NCBI GenBank assembly: GCA_002771395.1
Contig: PCSS01000029.1
Location: forward strand, 3,024-10,504
Length of the DNA stretch: 7,481 nt
Reading direction: 5' to 3'
Source of the DNA: Bacteroidetes bacterium CG23_combo_of_CG06-09_8_20_14_all_32_9
GTDB lineage: Bacteria; Bacteroidota; Bacteroidia; Bacteroidales; GWA2-32-17
Positions within the stretch are counted from its first letter, which is position 1. Each line of letters starts with the position of its first letter. The position numbers and the translations under genes are program-made. Under the pieces are notes generated by a model. It made no database searches. It had not been told where the DNA came from and was given only the letters and a program-made list of their open reading frames with translations. Below are positions 4,759 through 7,481 of this stretch, one piece after another.

Positions 4759-7323
4759 ATGATTGAAGATGCAAAAATTATTAGAGTAAATATTGAAGAA
4801 GAAATGAAGAGTTCTTATATCGATTATTCAATGTCGGTTATTGTTTCAAGAGCTCTTCCTGATGTTCGCGATGGTTTAAAACCTGTTCACCGGCGAGTTT
4901 TATTTGGAATGAACGAATTAGGAAATTTCTCAGGAAAACCTTATAAAAAATCGGCAAGAATAGTAGGGGAGGTCCTTGGTAAATATCACCCGCATGGCGA
5001 TACATCAGTTTACGATGCCATGGTGCGTATGGCTCAGGAATGGTCGTTGCGCTATCCTTTAATTGACGGACAAGGAAACTTTGGTTCGGTTGATGGTGAT
5101 AGTCCTGCTGCAATGCGTTATACCGAAGCAAGACTTAATAAAATTGCCGAAGAAATGTTAGCAGATCTTGACAAAAACACTATTGATTTTAAATTCAATT
5201 TCGATGATACACTTGAAGAACCTACTGTACTTCCTGCAAAATTTCCAAACTTATTAGTTAACGGCGCCTCAGGAATTGCTGTGGGAATGGCAACTAATAT
5301 GGCTCCTCATAATTTAACCGAAACAATTAATGCCTGCATTGCATATATAGATAATAATGAGATTACTGTTAGCGAATTACTTAATTTTATTAAAGCTCCC
5401 GATTTTCCTACCGGCGGAATTATTTATGGTTATCAGGGTGTAAAAGATGCTTTTGAAACAGGCAGAGGAAAAATTGTAATCAGAGCAAAAGTTAATATTG
5501 AAAATGAAAATAATCGTGACCTTATTGTAATTGATGAAATTCCTTATCAAGTAAACAAAGCAGAATTAATTAAAAAAATCGCCGACCTTGTTAATGAGAA
5601 AAAAATTGAAGGAATTACAAATGTTAATGACGAATCGGATAGAACGGGAATGCGTATTGTTGTTGAACTTCGCAAAGATGCCAACGCAAATGTTGTGCTA
5701 AATACTCTTTATAAATTAACCTCACTTCAAACCTCGTTTGGCGTTAACAATATATGCTTAGTTAAAGGGCGGCCTAAATTGTTGAATTTAAAACAACTGA
5801 TAAATTATTTTGTTGAACACAGGCACGAGGTTGTAATTCGCAGAACACAATTTGAACTTGACCAAGCCGAAAAAAAAGCTCATATACTTAAAGGATTACT
5901 AATTGCCCTTGACCATATTGACGAAGTAATTAAACTTATTCGTGCCTCAAAAACCGTTGAAGAAGCCCGTAACGGTCTTATGCAGAACTTTGGACTAACC
6001 GAAATACAGGCACGGGCAATTTTAGATATGCGTTTGCAGAAACTTACAGGTTTGGAACGCGAGAATCTGAAAAAAGAATACGAAGAGGTGATGAAACTTA
6101 TTGAATATCTGAAAACTATTCTTGCTGATAAAGATTTGCAAATGAAGATTATTAAAGATGAACTTATTGGAATACGCAATAAATATGGTGATGCAAGAAG
6201 AACCGAAATTGTTTATTCATCAGAAGATTTTAATCCCGAAGATTTTTATACCAATGAAGATGTAGTAATTACAATTTCTCATTTGGGTTATATAAAGCGA
6301 ACTGTTTTAACCGACTACCGTGTTCAAAACAGGGGAGGTATTGGTTCAAAAGGCAGCGAAACCCGCGACGAAGATTTTATTGAGCATGTTTATGTTGCAT
6401 CAATGCACAATACTTTACTTTTATTTACCGAGAAAGGAAAATGCTTTTGGCTAAAAGTTTACGAACTCCCCGAAGGAGCTAAAAACTCAAAAGGACGGGC
6501 AATTCAAAATATATTAAATATTGACCCCGATGATAAAGTTAGAGCATATATTCATATAACCAAGTTCGATGATAATGAATATGTAAATAATCATTACATA
6601 GTATTATGTACATTAAAGGGAATAATAAAAAAAACCACACTCGAAGCATACTCAAGACCAAGAGCTAAAGGAATTATTGCAATAAATATCCGCGAAGGCG
6701 ACCAATTAATAGAAGCAAAATTAACTAATGGAAATAACGAAATTATAATTGCAAATCATGGAGGAAGAGCCATTCGCTTTAACGAATCAAAAGTTAGGCC
6801 AATGGGACGTAATGCTACCGGTGTAAAAGCAATTAAATTAGTTGACCCCATTAATGGTGGTGTAGTTGGAATGGTTTGTATTGAAAATCAATCGGAAGAT
6901 TTATTAGTTGTTTCAGAAAATGGTTGTGGTAAACGCTCTAAATTAGTCGATTATCCTATTACTAATCGCGGCGGAAAAGGTGTAAAAGCCATGAATATTA
7001 CCGACAAAACCGGGAAATTAATTGCAATTAAAGGAGTAAAAGATACCGATGATTTAATGATTATTAATAAGTCGGGAATAACTATCAGAATTGCAATTAA
7101 TAACCTTAGATTACTTGGAAGAGCAACACAGGGAGTACGGTTAATTAATTTACGCGAAGGCGATGCTATTGCATCAATAACTTATGTTGAAGCAAATGGC
7201 AAAGATGAAATAACAGGCGAAAATGGAACCGCTGCTGACGATATTTTACCAGGTGCCGACACTGATAAAGGTGCAGTTGGCGATAATGGCAAAAATTTTG
7301 ATGTTACACCAGAAATTAATTAG
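4759..7323 (+). CDS. gyrA: DNA gyrase subunit A
   Basis: With GyrB this subunit forms the A2B2 enzyme that cuts, passes and reseals duplex DNA to add negative supercoils. It is 854 aa, close to the usual length. The breakage-reunion domain (about 30-495) has the conserved [17 protein letters not shown] (30-46), the HPHGD segment (77-81) and catalytic Tyr121 in [10 protein letters not shown], equivalent to E. coli Tyr122. The quinolone-contact positions are Thr82 and Asp86. The C-terminal domain (about 500-810) shows six beta-pinwheel blades starting near 501, 551, 611, 660, 713 and 764. A GyrA-box-like QNRGGIG (523-529) lies in blade 1, and a second RGGKG (737-741) in blade 5. An acidic Gly/Asp-rich tail (about 812-854) follows. 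The box and six blades favour GyrA over ParC. The ATG is chosen because [16 protein letters not shown] then aligns with the family N-terminus; only a weak purine stretch (GAAGACAG) precedes it. It diverges from clpC and is unrelated in function. No frameshift is seen. Confidence 0.96.
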   Translation: MIEDAKIIRVNIEEEMKSSYIDYSMSVIVSRALPDVRDGLKPVHRRVLFGMNELGNFSGKPYKKSARIVGEVLGKYHPHGDTSVYDAMVRMAQEWSLRYPLIDGQGNFGSVDGDSPAAMRYTEARLNKIAEEMLADLDKNTIDFKFNFDDTLEEPTVLPAKFPNLLVNGASGIAVGMATNMAPHNLTETINACIAYIDNNEITVSELLNFIKAPDFPTGGIIYGYQGVKDAFETGRGKIVIRAKVNIENENNRDLIVIDEIPYQVNKAELIKKIADLVNEKKIEGITNVNDESDRTGMRIVVELRKDANANVVLNTLYKLTSLQTSFGVNNICLVKGRPKLLNLKQLINYFVEHRHEVVIRRTQFELDQAEKKAHILKGLLIALDHIDEVIKLIRASKTVEEARNGLMQNFGLTEIQARAILDMRLQKLTGLERENLKKEYEEVMKLIEYLKTILADKDLQMKIIKDELIGIRNKYGDARRTEIVYSSEDFNPEDFYTNEDVVITISHLGYIKRTVLTDYRVQNRGGIGSKGSETRDEDFIEHVYVASMHNTLLLFTEKGKCFWLKVYELPEGAKNSKGRAIQNILNIDPDDKVRAYIHITKFDDNEYVNNHYIVLCTLKGIIKKTTLEAYSRPRAKGIIAINIREGDQLIEAKLTNGNNEIIIANHGGRAIRFNESKVRPMGRNATGVKAIKLVDPINGGVVGMVCIENQSEDLLVVSENGCGKRSKLVDYPITNRGGKGVKAMNITDKTGKLIAIKGVKDTDDLMIINKSGITIRIAINNLRLLGRATQGVRLINLREGDAIASITYVEANGKDEITGENGTAADDILPGADTDKGAVGDNGKNFDVTPEIN

Positions 7324-7355
7324 ATTCTGTCGATAAAGTTAATAATTCGTTTCAA

Positions 7356-7381
7356 TTTATGATTTAAGATTTATGATTTAA
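7356..7381. repeat. Direct repeat of a 12-mer, 14-bp period, 2 copies
   Basis: TTTATGATTTAA occurs at 7356-7367 and 7370-7381, separated by GA. It starts 33 bp beyond the gyrA stop codon. It is the third distinct short tandem repeat in this window, each in a different gene-end region and each with a different unit. Confidence 0.75.
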
Positions 7382-7399
7382 AACGCTAACAATCAGGCG

Positions 7400-7449
7400 A
7401 AAATCTAAATTCTTATTTCTAAAGAGGGGTTCTAAAAATTAGATTTTTT
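7400..7449 (+). terminator. Weak candidate terminator downstream of gyrA
   Basis: AAAATCTAA (7400-7408) pairs with TTAGATTTT (7439-7447), and the 3' arm runs into a T6 tract (7444-7449). The stem is almost all A-T and the loop is about 30 nt, so stability is doubtful. It is placed about 75-125 bp after the gyrA stop, where a transcript end is plausible. No better terminator is visible before the window ends, and no start of a following gene can be supported in 7324-7481. Confidence 0.25.
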
Positions 7450-7481
7450 GAGGCGGACAAGATTTTAAAACCGTAGTTTAC

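Noticed and set aside
4838..5131. Minus-strand open frames antisense to gyrA (also 5880-6179)
   Set aside because: They are shadows of the strongly conserved gyrA coding frame.

Overview
The window looks like a chromosomal segment of a low-GC Bacteroidota bacterium (inference). Four things point there. The promoter -7 elements match TAnnTTTG. Start codons sit behind A/T-rich leaders with no real Shine-Dalgarno. Two exported proteins have signal peptides ending Ala|Gln. The two large proteins, ClpC and GyrA, resemble Bacteroidota family members. I cannot place it below phylum with confidence, though Bacteroidales or a related order would fit.

Layout from left to right. Positions 1-259 are non-coding, with a hairpin (62-90) and a pyrimidine-rich tandem repeat of about 23 bp (99-185). 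Positions 260-1155 hold two minus-strand genes joined by a TAATG stop/start overlap: a 61-residue lipoprotein (transcribed first) and a 236-residue secreted protein of unknown function. Positions 1156-1415 are non-coding, with a stem-loop and three copies of a 15-bp repeat. Positions 1416-1880 (minus) encode a 154-residue exported protein resembling the DUF6150 family. Positions 2005-4539 (minus) encode full-length ClpC. A 219-bp, roughly 13% GC intergenic region (4540-4758) separates it from the divergent gyrA (4759-7323, plus). Positions 7324-7481 are non-coding, with a 14-bp direct repeat and a weak terminator-like inverted repeat.

ClpC (the AAA+ unfoldase that feeds ClpP) and GyrA (breakage-reunion subunit of gyrase) are housekeeping proteins with all expected catalytic motifs intact. 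They are unrelated in function and share only a divergent intergenic region. The envelope-targeted genes to the left are the accessory part. The DUF6150-like gene has its own -7 element, so it is probably not merely read through from clpC.

Nothing here is an obvious new defence, mobile or biosynthetic system, and I see no CRISPR array, transposase, tRNA or rRNA. The signals most worth a second look are a cluster of three TGTAAAAT/ATTTTACA half-sites around the clpC promoter, the uncharacterised lipoprotein/secreted pair, and the different short tandem repeats in three separate gene-end regions.
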